A stretch of 64,000 nucleotides of DNA, taken from Pyrinomonadaceae bacterium (GTDB lineage: Bacteria; Acidobacteriota; Blastocatellia; Pyrinomonadales; Pyrinomonadaceae). How positions within the stretch are numbered: position 1 is the first letter of the stretch; every line of letters starts with the position of its first letter. A program made the translations under genes and the position numbers. Below are positions 50,165 to 59,014 of this stretch, piece by piece. The stretch lies in assembly GCA_021463165.1 (NCBI GenBank), contig JAJTWY010000001.1:124001-188000 (forward strand). The letters run 5' to 3'. Under the pieces are notes generated by a model that did no database searches, was not told the origin of the DNA, and saw only the letters and a program-made list of their open reading frames with translations.

Positions 50165-51283
50165 TCATTCAGAAAAGAGTCGCGCGACTGCCTTGCCGGC
50201 GTTTGGATTGTTTTCACTATAATCAAAACCAAGGAACCGGCAAAGCGTTGCGGCTATCTGATTCTGGTAAATCGTTTCAGCATTTTGCCATTCACCGCGA
50301 AGCGCAACTTCTGGACTGATGAACGCCATCCATATGTATTGTGCCTCTGGCACGTCTTGGCCGTGATCCGACCAGTCTTTCGTAGAATTCCCACGCCCGT
50401 GATCGACCGTAACGATGATCGACGTCTTGCCTCGGTATCTAGCATCCTTCTGAACGAATTCCCATAGCTCCTTTATCCAGCCGTCGGTCTTATTCAGCGC
50501 ATCCAGAACACGTTCATAGTTCCGGTCATGGGCGTAATCGTCAGTCTCGTCAAATCCGATATGAATGGCACGCGTACGAAATTGTTTGAGATGGGCCATC
50601 GCTATCTTGAAGGTGAAGTAATCATGTCGAACACTTGGCCACGGCGACAGAACTTGCGATTGAAGTCGGAAGAGTTCGTTTATCTCGTTGTTATTCGTAG
50701 CGTAGGTTTCGTATGCAGCATTGACGACGAATGAACCGGGTTTGTTGGTCGCGATACGCATAAAGGCGTCCCACGATGAGAACTCGGCAACCGCATTTGG
50801 CCCAGCCGCGAGCTTTCTGCTGACGAAATCCAGAAATGAGGGATAGGGATTCTGCGGATGGCTATTGCTCGTTATAACGTCGTCGTGAGCCTGGCCGGTC
50901 AGGATCTCGGAATAGCCGGGATAGGAAAATAACAAGCGATTTGTCGTCTTGGCCTCGCTCTTGAGGGTGCGGTTTCCCGCTATCGAGCCGTGGGAGACCA
51001 TCAACGTCTTCCAAAAGAACGGCATCAGCCTCTCCCGACGTTCCTTAGCGGTAGCGGCACTATAGTTTTTGTATGCCGCCGTCTTCTCGAAGTTTTTGTT
51101 GACGGACCGGAACACCTCGGCATCGAGCCCGCCGAATATCTCCTGAGTTCTCGCACCATCGAGTGTTATGAGGATCACATTCTCGGTCCGGCTCTGGGCA
51201 TTAGCCGACCCGAACAGCCCGCCCACCAGGATGACAAACAGAACAGCGAGCAGTTTTTTTCGGGCGTTCATCATTGCGATCAT
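50165..51283 (-). CDS. Secreted alkaline phosphatase-superfamily (phosphodiesterase/sulfatase-like) protein
   Basis: 372 residues with a Sec signal (about 8-29, KLLAVLFVILVGGLFGSANAQ). Metal-binding-type motifs of the alkaline phosphatase superfamily: VILITLDGARTQEIFGGLD (with the first Asp), FSYPGYSEILTGQAHDD (Ser/Thr or Tyr nucleophile region), HIGFDETDDYAHDRNYERVL (two Asp and a His) and IIVTVDHGRGNSTKDWSDHGQD (DHG pair). Nucleophile would be a Thr/Ser in YSEILTG. Substrate cannot be told; type I phosphodiesterase or phosphatase are likely. Located upstream of DUF962. Confidence 0.85.
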   Translation of the reverse strand: MIAMMNARKKLLAVLFVILVGGLFGSANAQSRTENVILITLDGARTQEIFGGLDAEVFRSVNKNFEKTAAYKNYSAATAKERRERLMPFFWKTLMVSHGSIAGNRTLKSEAKTTNRLLFSYPGYSEILTGQAHDDVITSNSHPQNPYPSFLDFVSRKLAAGPNAVAEFSSWDAFMRIATNKPGSFVVNAAYETYATNNNEINELFRLQSQVLSPWPSVRHDYFTFKIAMAHLKQFRTRAIHIGFDETDDYAHDRNYERVLDALNKTDGWIKELWEFVQKDARYRGKTSIIVTVDHGRGNSTKDWSDHGQDVPEAQYIWMAFISPEVALRGEWQNAETIYQNQIAATLCRFLGFDYSENNPNAGKAVARLFSE

Positions 51284-51310
51284 GGCTCACCCCAGCCTTC
51301 ACTCGTCTGG

Positions 51311-51646
51311 CTAATAATTCACCCTCACGTAATCAGCAAGGTCGATACCGATCAGGCTGCTAACCATCTTTAGCACAACTCCTGCTATCGCGAAAACCAG
51401 TATCGCGATCAGGACCGACGGAGCGGAGGTGAATTGCTTTTTCAACAGAAAATGCGTCAGCAGAAATGCCCCAATGCTCATTGAGATCGAAATCAAGATC
51501 GCTAGGACGATGTACGCGATCAGGCCATATTCGGCGTCGCTGCCGCTAAAGCCGTTCATCGCCAACAACATCGTGAAAAGTATCACGACGCCTGCGGTAA
51601 TATTCAGTAGCAGCGTGCTGATAGCAACTATTAACTTGGGTGTCAC
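51311..51646 (-). CDS. Small membrane protein of unknown function
   Basis: 111 residues from GTG 51646, directly after the TAG stop of the tectonin-like gene. Three hydrophobic segments (LIVAISTLLLNITAGVVILFTMLLA, LIAYIVLAILISISMSIGAFLLTHFLL and SVLIAILVFAIAGVVLKMVSSLIG). No recognised domain. Adjoining stop and start codons suggest translational coupling with the propeller gene. Confidence 0.7.
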   Translation of the reverse strand: MTPKLIVAISTLLLNITAGVVILFTMLLAMNGFSGSDAEYGLIAYIVLAILISISMSIGAFLLTHFLLKKQFTSAPSVLIAILVFAIAGVVLKMVSSLIGIDLADYVRVNY

Positions 51647-52441
51647 CTACTTATCCACCTGTACCCAAGCCCCGTTTGAGGCATCGACTCGGTAAAGGCC
51701 GGTATTTTCCAACGTGTACAGCGAGCCGTTGACTCCGAAAAGATAGCGCGTTTTGCCGAACTCTGCTTTGCCGATCTGGCTCCAGGCGCCCGAAGAAGGG
51801 TCGGTTTTATAGAGAGCGCCGCTCGTTTCGATGGTGTAGATCAAACCGTTCATCGTCGTGACCGCTATCGTGTTTGCCCATTCACCGGCCTTCCCAAGCT
51901 GCGACCACGCACCCGACGACGGATTTATCCGATAAAGACTGCCGTCAGTTTCTATGGAGAACAATGAATCGTCAGTACTAAAAAGAACAGCCGTTTTGCC
52001 AAATTCTGCCTTACCAACAGTCGTCCACGCGCCACTTATCGGATTCGTACCGTAAAGAGCCCCGCTCGATTCGGTCGTGAAAAGCCTTGTGCCGTTGAAC
52101 GAGGCGGCAGTCGTATTTTTCCAGTCGCCTGCCTTACCAACCCGCTTCCACGAACCATCCGCCGGACTGACACGATACAAACTGCCGTCGGTCTCGAGGG
52201 TAAACAGATTCTGCGGCCCGGCGAACATCATCCGCGTCCGCCCGAACTCCGCCTTTCCGACCTGAATATACTTCCCGGTCGAGAGGTCTGTCCGATAAAG
52301 CGCCCCATTTTTTTCGATTGTGTAGAGGCTGCCGTCGAGCACTACAGCCGCGATCGTGTTTGACCAATCCGCCGCTGCTGCTGCTACCGTCAATGCCCAC
52401 ACGGCAAAGGCTGAAACCAAGATATTCTTGAAAATGCGCAT
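51647..52441 (-). CDS. Secreted tectonin-like six-repeat propeller
   Basis: 264 residues from ATG 52441 with AGGAG 8 nt upstream; Sec signal 1-24 (KNILVSAFAVWALTVAAAAA). The mature protein is six repeats of about 40 residues, each with a turn such as LYTIEKNGALYRTD, LFTLETDGSLYRVS, LFSIETDGSLYRIN or LYTIETSGALYKTD followed by SGAWSQIGKAEFGKT. This matches tectonin/TECPR beta-propeller repeats, often lectin-like. No catalytic residues are expected. Confidence 0.85.
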   Translation of the reverse strand: MRIFKNILVSAFAVWALTVAAAAADWSNTIAAVVLDGSLYTIEKNGALYRTDLSTGKYIQVGKAEFGRTRMMFAGPQNLFTLETDGSLYRVSPADGSWKRVGKAGDWKNTTAASFNGTRLFTTESSGALYGTNPISGAWTTVGKAEFGKTAVLFSTDDSLFSIETDGSLYRINPSSGAWSQLGKAGEWANTIAVTTMNGLIYTIETSGALYKTDPSSGAWSQIGKAEFGKTRYLFGVNGSLYTLENTGLYRVDASNGAWVQVDK

Positions 52442-52598
52442 ATATTGTCTCCTGTCCATTGAATGCGATATTAGCATCTGGATTTGTAATTACATCTCAC
52501 TAGCCTGTTACTTCCACAACAGCTTCAGGCCGTCCGCCATGCCAGCACGACGGCTGGTATTAGAGTTGCGACGAATTTAGGTTGCATTATCCGAACGG

Positions 52599-53774
52599 CT
52601 AATCCGCAAACGCCACACTCAGTTGTTTCAGCTTCATCGAACTGCTTTGATCGATATTTCCGATGCCATCTCGGTCGACGTGCTTGTACAAGATGTCCCG
52701 CTGCTGGGGGACATATCCCGCCTCGCGGATCTGGTATCGCAGGTCGCGTTCGTTGGCCTCGTTGTTGGCTCCGGCAGCTGAGACCACGTTCTCTTCGATC
52801 ATGATGGAGCCCATGTCGTCAGCTCCAAATCTCAGGGCGGTTTGTCCCAGTTTGATGCCCTGGGTCAGCCACGAGGCTTGGATGTGCTGGATGTTGTCGA
52901 GAAACAACCGCGAGACGGCTAGCATCTTGAGGTAGTCGATGCCGGTCGGTTCCTCAGTGATCTTGCGCCCCAAAGCGGTATTCTCCCGCTGGAAGGTCCA
53001 CGGAATGAAGGCGGTGAACTCGCCGTAGTTCGGATCAATGGCTTTTGCGGCGAGGGCTTCGTCCTGGACCTGGCGGATCCGCTCAAGATGCCGGACTCGA
53101 TGTTCGATCCTATCTCCGATGCCGAACATCATCGTGCCGGTCGAGATCAGGCCGACCTTATGAACGGCTCGCATCACGTCGAGCCATTCCTGCGTCGTGC
53201 ATTTGGTCGAAACGCGCTTTCGCACCTCGTCATCGAGTATCTCAGCGCCGCCGCCGGGCATTGAATTCAGACCCGCGGCCTTCAACCGACGCAGGATCGT
53301 CTCGTAATCGAGCTTTGAGATCAGCGACATGTTGTGTATCTCAGGCGGCGAGAAACAATGCAGCTGGAATCTCGGATACTTCGCGTGAAGCGTCGTTAAA
53401 AGCTCCTCATACCACTCGATATTAAAATCCGGATGCAGCCCGCCCTGCATCAGCACGCCGGTGCCGCCGAGGGCGATCGTTTCGTCGATGCGCTTGCAGA
53501 TCTCATCGATCGAATGTACGTAAGTATCAGGCTTGCCGGGCCGTCGGTAAAACGCGCAGAAGGTGCAGACGACATTGCAAACATTGGTATAATTGATGTT
53601 GCGGTCGATAATGTAGGTGACGACATCGCCCGGATTCTTTCGCTGTCGGATCTCATCGGCGGCAAGCCCGATCCGGGTAAGATCGTTCGATTCGAGCAAA
53701 GCGGTAACATCTTCACCAGTCAACCTTTCGCCCGCAAGTGCTCGATCCAAAATTGGCTGAATATTGCTGCTCAT
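52599..53774 (-). CDS. mqnC: Dehypoxanthine futalosine cyclase MqnC
   Basis: Radical SAM enzyme of the futalosine pathway to menaquinone. 391 residues. Motif C66-x3-C70-x2-C73 (YTNVCNVVCTFCAFYRRPG), then GGTGVLMQGGLHPDFNIEWYE, LNSMPGGGAEILDDEVR and FGIGDRIEHRVRHLERIRQ, all typical of MqnC. GAGGA directly precedes the ATG. mqnA lies 1.2 kb downstream on the same strand but separated by the DUF1905 pair on the opposite strand. mqnB, mqnD and mqnE are not in the window. Confidence 0.96.
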   Translation of the reverse strand: MSSNIQPILDRALAGERLTGEDVTALLESNDLTRIGLAADEIRQRKNPGDVVTYIIDRNINYTNVCNVVCTFCAFYRRPGKPDTYVHSIDEICKRIDETIALGGTGVLMQGGLHPDFNIEWYEELLTTLHAKYPRFQLHCFSPPEIHNMSLISKLDYETILRRLKAAGLNSMPGGGAEILDDEVRKRVSTKCTTQEWLDVMRAVHKVGLISTGTMMFGIGDRIEHRVRHLERIRQVQDEALAAKAIDPNYGEFTAFIPWTFQRENTALGRKITEEPTGIDYLKMLAVSRLFLDNIQHIQASWLTQGIKLGQTALRFGADDMGSIMIEENVVSAAGANNEANERDLRYQIREAGYVPQQRDILYKHVDRDGIGNIDQSSSMKLKQLSVAFAD

Positions 53775-53825
53775 TCCTCTATAATCTTAACAAAGTTTTG
53801 TTTTTCTTTGCTTACCGTGGCGGTT

Positions 53826-54407
53826 ATGGAAGAGAAAGATTCACCGTCGAAAGTTAGTATCGCAGCAACCGTAGAGGTCACCGACAGCGATCCGCCGTGG
53901 CACATCCTGCGTGTGCCGAGAGGTCTTGTCGCCCATTTCGGCTTTAAGGGAAATCTGCGCCGCGTCATCTGCACCCTGAATGATGTCGAGACGTTCAACT
54001 GTTCTCTTTTTCCGAGTAAGGGAGACTATTTCATCACACTCAGCAAAAAGCTACGCGAAAAACTCCGATTGAAGGCGGGTGACAGCGTCACGATCGGGCT
54101 TGCTAAGGACCCGAGCAAATACGGGATGCCGATGCCTGTGGAGTTTGCCGAGGTTTTGCGTCAGGATCGTGAGGGCGACCAGCTATTTGCGGCCCTTTCA
54201 CCGGGAAATCAGCGGCTTATGCTAAAGCTGGTCGTATTTGTCACGGATGTCGATAAACGCATCGCAAGGTCGCTCGTCGGACTTGAGCTGCTCAAAAAAA
54301 TGGACGGCGTTTTCGATTACCGAACCCAGCACGACGCCATGAGAGCAGTCAGTTCCACTCCGCCAATTTTCAAGTTTGACCGGTATACAGATGTCCAGGA
54401 CAGTTAG
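53826..54407 (+). CDS. DUF1905 (YdeI/OmpD-associated-like) protein 1
   Basis: 193 residues from ATG 53826. The DUF1905 domain covers about 25-110: PPWHILRVPRGLVAHFGFKGNLRRVICTLN and DYFITLSKKLREKLRLKAGDSVTIGLAKDPSKYGMPMPVEF, then the YdeI-like helix with FAALSPGNQRLMLKLVVFVTDVDKRIARSL. Function unknown. A TATAAT lies at 53780-53785. An upstream GTG at 53817 is possible. It overlaps its paralogue, the next gene, by 17 nt; the two are about 45% identical over most of their length. Confidence 0.85.
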   Translation: MEEKDSPSKVSIAATVEVTDSDPPWHILRVPRGLVAHFGFKGNLRRVICTLNDVETFNCSLFPSKGDYFITLSKKLREKLRLKAGDSVTIGLAKDPSKYGMPMPVEFAEVLRQDREGDQLFAALSPGNQRLMLKLVVFVTDVDKRIARSLVGLELLKKMDGVFDYRTQHDAMRAVSSTPPIFKFDRYTDVQDS

Positions 54408-54924
54408 ATTTAAGACCCAACTCGTTAGATCCTCGACCGGTTCGGGCTGGCACTTTCTAATAGTCGAACACTCGACGGTTGCGAAATTCAAGTTTGAGGA
54501 CAACTACAAGCGCGTCATCTGCAGTATAAATGGCGACACTGGATTCCAATGCGCCTTACTGCCGTGGGGCGATCGCTTTTATATCATAGTTAACAAAAAG
54601 AGGCGGGACGCAATCGGCATTGTCGAGGGCGACACGGTCGATGTCGAATTGACCAAGGACGAAAGCAAATACGGTCTGCCTGTGCCTGAAGAACTTGTCG
54701 AAGTGTTGAAGCAGGACAACGAAGGCGACAAACTTTTTCACGCCCTATCGGCAGGTAAACAGCGAAGCCTGATCTACTTGATCAACAACATTAAGGACAT
54801 TGACAGGCGAATTCATACTGCCCTGATCGTCCTTGAACACCTCAAAGAAAACGATGGTAAGTTGATAGGAAACCAACTGTATGACGAGATCAAACGACCG
54901 ATGCCATCGGTCAATGACTGGTAG
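54391..54924 (+). CDS. DUF1905 (YdeI-like) protein 2, tandem paralogue
   Basis: 177 residues from ATG 54391, inside the end of the first DUF1905 gene. Shared features: GSGWHFLIVEHSTVAKFKFEDNYKRVIC, DRFYIIVNKKRRDAIGIVEGDTVDVELTKDESKYGLPVPEEL, LFHALSAGKQRSLIYLINNIKDIDRRIH. The match to paralogue 1 extends into the C-terminal helix, so it is a duplication of the whole domain. The two probably act as a pair or as a heterodimer. No ribosome binding site is clear, consistent with coupled translation. Confidence 0.85.
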   Translation: MSRTVRFKTQLVRSSTGSGWHFLIVEHSTVAKFKFEDNYKRVICSINGDTGFQCALLPWGDRFYIIVNKKRRDAIGIVEGDTVDVELTKDESKYGLPVPEELVEVLKQDNEGDKLFHALSAGKQRSLIYLINNIKDIDRRIHTALIVLEHLKENDGKLIGNQLYDEIKRPMPSVNDW

Positions 54925-54959
54925 ATCCCGACTTCGGGTGCGAGCAAAACCACCGCGGT

Positions 54960-55745
54960 CTAAACATACTCGATCTCCCTTTTCGTCGTTATGAGCCGAT
55001 GGTCTGCGGCCAGTTTGAAGTAGAGCTGCATGCCCTTCATCATCGATTCATCGGGGCGGTAGGAGATATTCTCGGCCAAGTAAGTCTTCACTGCGTCTCG
55101 GTCGAGGCCGGTCTCGGATGCGTAGTTCTGGGCGATCTCATCGAGGTGTTCGAGGCCCTCGTCTCGAGCCCTCGCAAATTCGATCGAGATCGGATCGCCT
55201 TTCGTCATCCACATCGCAAAAACAAATCCCAGTCCCGTGTAGCCGTGCCACAATTGGGCCAAATCGAAGACTCTAAATAAGGGGTCGGCGATCTTTAGCG
55301 CAGGATCGCCGATGATCAGCGCGGCATCCGACGCCTTAAGCATAGCGATAATATCGGGCTGTGCATCCCGCCATATAGGCTCGAAACCGAGAAACTCACG
55401 AAAGATGAGCTTTGTCAGAACAACCGATGTTTTCGACGAAACATCCAAGGCGACCGAGCGAACGTCGCTGAGATCCCGTCCGTCCGTAGCCAGGCAAACG
55501 CTGCGCACAGCTTTCTTCGCGCCCACGCATACATCCGCAACAAGCTTCACATCGGCGATCGTCTGATATGCGATGACCGGGACCAATGCGGCATCGACCC
55601 TGTCCTCATCGAGCAGCTGTGCCGACCGAGCCGGTGCAGTGTCCAAGATGATCTCGACCTTCCCGTGATCACGGCCATACAGAAACGACCATACCAACGG
55701 TGCGGTGTTCGAATAACTCGAAGCGGAGATACGCGGAACATTCAT
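54960..55745 (-). CDS. mqnA: Chorismate dehydratase MqnA
   Basis: 261 residues; converts chorismate to 3-enolpyruvyl-benzoate as the first step of the futalosine pathway. Periplasmic-binding-protein-like fold: RISASSYSNTAPLVWSFLYG, DRVDAALVPVIAYQ, CVGAKKAVRSVCLATDGRDLSDVRSVALDVSSKTSVVLTKLI, ALIIGDPALKIAD and WHGYTGLGFVFAMW are characteristic. ATG 55745 has AAGGA 3-8 nt upstream. Together with mqnC it shows menaquinone is made by this route, which would feed NrfH. Confidence 0.95.
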   Translation of the reverse strand: MNVPRISASSYSNTAPLVWSFLYGRDHGKVEIILDTAPARSAQLLDEDRVDAALVPVIAYQTIADVKLVADVCVGAKKAVRSVCLATDGRDLSDVRSVALDVSSKTSVVLTKLIFREFLGFEPIWRDAQPDIIAMLKASDAALIIGDPALKIADPLFRVFDLAQLWHGYTGLGFVFAMWMTKGDPISIEFARARDEGLEHLDEIAQNYASETGLDRDAVKTYLAENISYRPDESMMKGMQLYFKLAADHRLITTKREIEYV

Positions 55746-55828
55746 CCTTGTCTCAAGCGTAAATAGAAACCTTCCGTCAAAGCAAATCCTTGTGCACCGG
55801 ACCTGTATTGGACTATCCTCTAGGCATT

Positions 55829-56530
55829 ATGGGTAAGAAGGTCATGGCGATCGTCGCCGCCGCGATCATCGGCGTCGCTTCAAGCTCGGCACAAACAACT
55901 GTTGTCGTTCACGACCCGACAAAAGAGTCCAAGCGATCGGATCTGAGTGCTCTTGATCAGGCTGCATTCGATACTGCAATTTCTGCAGCAAAGCAGCACG
56001 TTAGCAAAGATACCTGCGATCCCGATATCGATGTTGCCGGATCTGCAACGGGATCATTCTCGAGGGCGAGATCAATACAAACGCTGGTCTTTTACCAATA
56101 CTGCCAGACCGGAAACGGATTTGGCTGGGCCGGATTGGTCCTCATCGAAGATGGCAAGGTCGCGGGAAATTTTATTACGGAGGGTGGCTGGACAGTTGGA
56201 GTTGAAAAAGTTTCGGACGTAAATCAGAACGGACTGGACGAATTCACTCTTGCCTATTCGGGCGGAATGCATCAGGGAATGGGCGGCACGGGTGTCGATC
56301 TGATGGAATTTTCGGGCGGCCTTCCAAAGGGCATTGGCTGGTACAAGGCTGAAGAATTCGGCCCGACCGAAGCGGTCACCGTTTGGAAGCTGACCGCGAG
56401 GCCCGGCCCAAATTCTGTTTTCTACAAACAAAAATACTTTTCGGGCGAGAATTCGGCTTACCGGCGTGTCGGTAAGAACACCGTCACCAAACTCACTAAG
56501 GTCACAAGCAATTTCTCATTGATAAAATGA
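55829..56530 (+). CDS. Secreted protein of unknown function
   Basis: 233 residues from ATG 55829, Sec signal 1-22 (MAIVAAAIIGVASSSAQ). Mature part: PTKESKRSDLSALDQAAFDTAISAAKQHV, then a beta-rich half with QTLVFYQYCQTGNGFGWAGLVLIEDGKVAG, EKVSDVNQNGLDEFTLAYSGG (Asp-x-Asn-x-Asn-Gly-x-x-Glu, an EF-hand or FG-GAP-type calcium loop) and YFSGENSAYRRVGKNTVTK. A Cys pair may form a disulfide. No family assigned. Overlaps the cyclase-family gene by 4 nt. Confidence 0.75.
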   Translation: MGKKVMAIVAAAIIGVASSSAQTTVVVHDPTKESKRSDLSALDQAAFDTAISAAKQHVSKDTCDPDIDVAGSATGSFSRARSIQTLVFYQYCQTGNGFGWAGLVLIEDGKVAGNFITEGGWTVGVEKVSDVNQNGLDEFTLAYSGGMHQGMGGTGVDLMEFSGGLPKGIGWYKAEEFGPTEAVTVWKLTARPGPNSVFYKQKYFSGENSAYRRVGKNTVTKLTKVTSNFSLIK

Positions 56531-57177
56531 AGAGGATCCACGACATTACGGTCACCATCGACGCCGTGACCCCGATCTACAGAGGGGATCCGGGCGTCGA
56601 GCTCAATTCGTTCAAATCCATTGCCGCTGGATCCTCGGCAAATGTCTCTCAGATTTCGCTGGGGGTCCATACCGCGACCCACGTCGATGCGCCGAATCAT
56701 TTCATCGACGGTGCAAAGCGGGTCCACGAGCTTGATCCTCGAAAACTCATTGGGCCATGCCGCGTGGTCGAAGTTCCTTCCGACGTTCTCGCTATCGAAC
56801 CTGAATACGTCGGCAATATCGACGGTGTCGAACGTGTGATCTTCAAGACGCGGAATTCATCATTTTGGTCAACACCCGAACTGGGCTTCAGGACGGATTT
56901 TTCCTACCTGACGCCAGACACTGCGAAATTGCTGGTCGATCACGGCATCGTCCTCGTTGGGATAGATTATCTCTCGATAGAAAAGAGCGGTTCGCCCGGT
57001 CACCCCGTGCACATAACGCTGTTAGAGAAGGAAGTTATCATTCTCGAGGGCGTCGACCTGCGTGGCGTGCCGCCGGGCGACTATGAGATCTGCTGCGCAC
57101 CGCTAAAATACGACGGCGGGAACGGCGACGGGTCTCCGGCGAGGACGTTTCTCATCGCGAATGCCCCTGAATCGTAA
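56527..57177 (+). CDS. Cyclase-family (kynurenine formamidase-like) hydrolase
   Basis: 216 residues. IHDITVTIDAVTPIYRGDPGVE and LGVHTATHVDAPNHFIDGAKRVHELDPRKLIG (HxxTHVDAPxH metal motif) with VLVGIDYLSIEKSGSPGHPVHITLL, EGVDLRGVPPGDYEICCAPLK are the typical cyclase/KynB signature. It binds two metal ions and hydrolyses an N-formyl or lactone-like substrate; kynurenine formamidase is likely but isatin hydrolase and other activities are in this family. Its 3' end overlaps the convergent HTH-TPR gene by 26 nt. Confidence 0.9.
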   Translation: MKRIHDITVTIDAVTPIYRGDPGVELNSFKSIAAGSSANVSQISLGVHTATHVDAPNHFIDGAKRVHELDPRKLIGPCRVVEVPSDVLAIEPEYVGNIDGVERVIFKTRNSSFWSTPELGFRTDFSYLTPDTAKLLVDHGIVLVGIDYLSIEKSGSPGHPVHITLLEKEVIILEGVDLRGVPPGDYEICCAPLKYDGGNGDGSPARTFLIANAPES

Positions 57178-58639
57178 ACGGCGGAAACGTCCAATATCGC
57201 TCATCCTGATAACAGCATTTGACGAAGACGGGTTCTGACAGGAAGTAGACCATGTCCAATTCTCGGTTGTCGTACGCTGATCGAATGGATGCAAGTGCAG
57301 CATTCCTGTTGCCTAGTCTGGCGTGGTACTTCGCTATCTGATAATTCGAACGTGGAATTTTCCCGAGCATTTCTATTCGTTCTTTCCAGTAGCCCCGAAC
57401 GCCGCTAGCCGCATAGACCGCCCGCAGACGGTCTATCGCCTCAGGAAACATTGCATGCCGCTTAGCCAGCCTTTCACTCTTAATAAACCACTCAACGGCG
57501 AGATCAAACTTTCCGGACGCCGAATAAATATCGTAGAGTGTCTCGCTAGCTGCGATCAACCCCTGGTCGATCTGGAGTGCCCTCAAACATTCTGCCTCGG
57601 CCTCCTCCATACGCTGATTGAAGTAGAGCGAGCGGCAAAGATCGGCCGCGATCGCGCCGGATCCCGGGTCAAGGTCTCGTGCACGCTTTAGCTCCGCAAG
57701 CGATTCGTTGCCTTGTCCCATCGCCGCCAACGACAGCGCGTACCATTGATGTCCCGTAGCGTAGTTCGGATCCAGTGCTATCGAGTTCTTGAAGTATTCG
57801 TCTGCGCTTTCTAGATTCCAGTCCCAGAATGTCCTCAAAAATCCTATCGTCGCGTGAGGCTGGCCAAGGCTAGGGTCGAGCTGGATCGCGCGCCGGGCCT
57901 CGCTTTCGCTTTTTGTTCGATTCTGGAGATCGAATGCATACGCATCCGCAAGGGCTGCGTGGCCCAGGGCAAAATCCGGATCACTGGTTACGACCCGTTC
58001 AAGCATGCCCGTCGCCCGGTGAAGCGACTCTCCAGATCGGTCATTCCAGAGGCGCCTAGCGTTCTCATAGACTTCCAACGACTGCTGTCTCGTTACTGGT
58101 GGCTTCGAACCTAAACTGGTGGTCTTGCCGCTCTCCGTTTTCATCAGAGCAAACCCGAAGGTGATCGCTGCTGTGACAGCCGTAGCCGCCAGAAGACCCA
58201 TTCGTTTTGGTGTAAGGATCCCCAACGTCGCGACCGACCGCTCGCCAGACTCGGTAACCGAAACTCGGTATCTTGTCCGATGCTTGATCTCGAATTCTTC
58301 TTCTTCCTCAAGGATCTCACGAACAGCAGCGTCGAAGCGATAGCCGCGTTTCGGTAATGTTCGGATGAATGTCGGATGGTGAGTGTCGTCGCCCAGCAGA
58401 CTCCGAAGTGTCGAGATATTTCGATTGAGATTACCGACCTCGACAAACGTGTCGGCCCAGACACGGTCGATCAGTTCGTTTGTACTTACCGTTCGCCCAT
58501 GGTTTTCGACGAGGGTCAGGAGGATATCGAAGGCCTTTGGAGTTAGCGCTAATGGCTCGCCTTCGCGCAACAGGATCTTTTCCTCCGCATCCAGGCGGAA
58601 AGGGCCAAACTCAAAAAACCGTTTGGGCGGTCGTTTCAT
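57152..58639 (-). CDS. Winged-helix/TPR transmembrane regulator (CadC-like)
   Basis: 495 residues. Residues 8-105 are an OmpR/PhoB-type winged helix (FGPFRLDAEEKILLREGEPLALTPKAFDILLTLVENHG, TFVEVGNLNRNISTLRSLLGDD, RTLPKRGYRFDA). A membrane helix follows near 145-165 (GLLAATAVTAAITFGFAL), then TPR repeats (ALGHAALADAYAF, GHQWYALSLAAMGQGNESLAELKRARDLDPG, ALQIDQGLIAASETLYDIYSASGKFDLAVEW). Single-component sensor of CadC/ToxR layout, common in Acidobacteria. DNA target unknown. ATG 58639 has AGG close upstream. Confidence 0.92.
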   Translation of the reverse strand: MKRPPKRFFEFGPFRLDAEEKILLREGEPLALTPKAFDILLTLVENHGRTVSTNELIDRVWADTFVEVGNLNRNISTLRSLLGDDTHHPTFIRTLPKRGYRFDAAVREILEEEEEFEIKHRTRYRVSVTESGERSVATLGILTPKRMGLLAATAVTAAITFGFALMKTESGKTTSLGSKPPVTRQQSLEVYENARRLWNDRSGESLHRATGMLERVVTSDPDFALGHAALADAYAFDLQNRTKSESEARRAIQLDPSLGQPHATIGFLRTFWDWNLESADEYFKNSIALDPNYATGHQWYALSLAAMGQGNESLAELKRARDLDPGSGAIAADLCRSLYFNQRMEEAEAECLRALQIDQGLIAASETLYDIYSASGKFDLAVEWFIKSERLAKRHAMFPEAIDRLRAVYAASGVRGYWKERIEMLGKIPRSNYQIAKYHARLGNRNAALASIRSAYDNRELDMVYFLSEPVFVKCCYQDERYWTFPPFTIQGHSR

Positions 58640-59014
58640 TACCTGCTATGAAACTTTCCGAAAAATTTCAGCTTTTTCGAAAGATTTTCAACCCCAAATT
58701 TCGATTCAATAGGATCCACCGATTTTAGGCACTTTTTTATTCAATGCGCAAGCGGGAGAGAAAAACGGTCATAACTACTGTCGAGGCGATCGTCGAGTCC
58801 ACGTTGATCGTCCGCCGAAAGATATTCTTGAGGCCGATACGATGCGATCGATGCGACCAAGCAGTAGAGACGCAACGAACACACCCGGAGACCTCACCAT
58901 CGTCACGGAAGACGGAGAATGGTGGGATGAACTATAAGGCACGTTGAGTCGGCACTCGCGTGGGGTCGCTGTACGGACGAGAAGGTGCCTCGACGATATT
59001 CATTGGAGAAAGTC
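58640..59014. other. 375-nt intergenic region with divergent promoters
   Basis: Between the HTH-TPR gene (minus) and the large secreted-protein gene (plus). It is AT-rich near 58640-58740 and should hold promoters for both; none is clear. A 67-codon frame starts at ATG 58744 (MRKRERKTVITT...), with a CxxC (CDRC) and no similarity I can trust. A second frame, without an ATG for most of its length, ends in DLTIVTEDGEWWDEL and a TAA at about 58935. Either might be a small gene or a gene remnant; neither is called. A GGAG ribosome binding site precedes ATG 59015. Confidence 0.5.

Noticed and set aside
52442..52598. GCCGTC/GACGGC and CCAGC/GCTGG arms between mqnC and the propeller gene
   Set aside because: Overlapping short arms without a T-tract; could be a weak hairpin but not supportable as a terminator.
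54927..54938. Short palindrome between the DUF1905 and mqnA genes
   Set aside because: Only 5-bp arms with a 2-nt loop and no T-tract; too weak to call a terminator.
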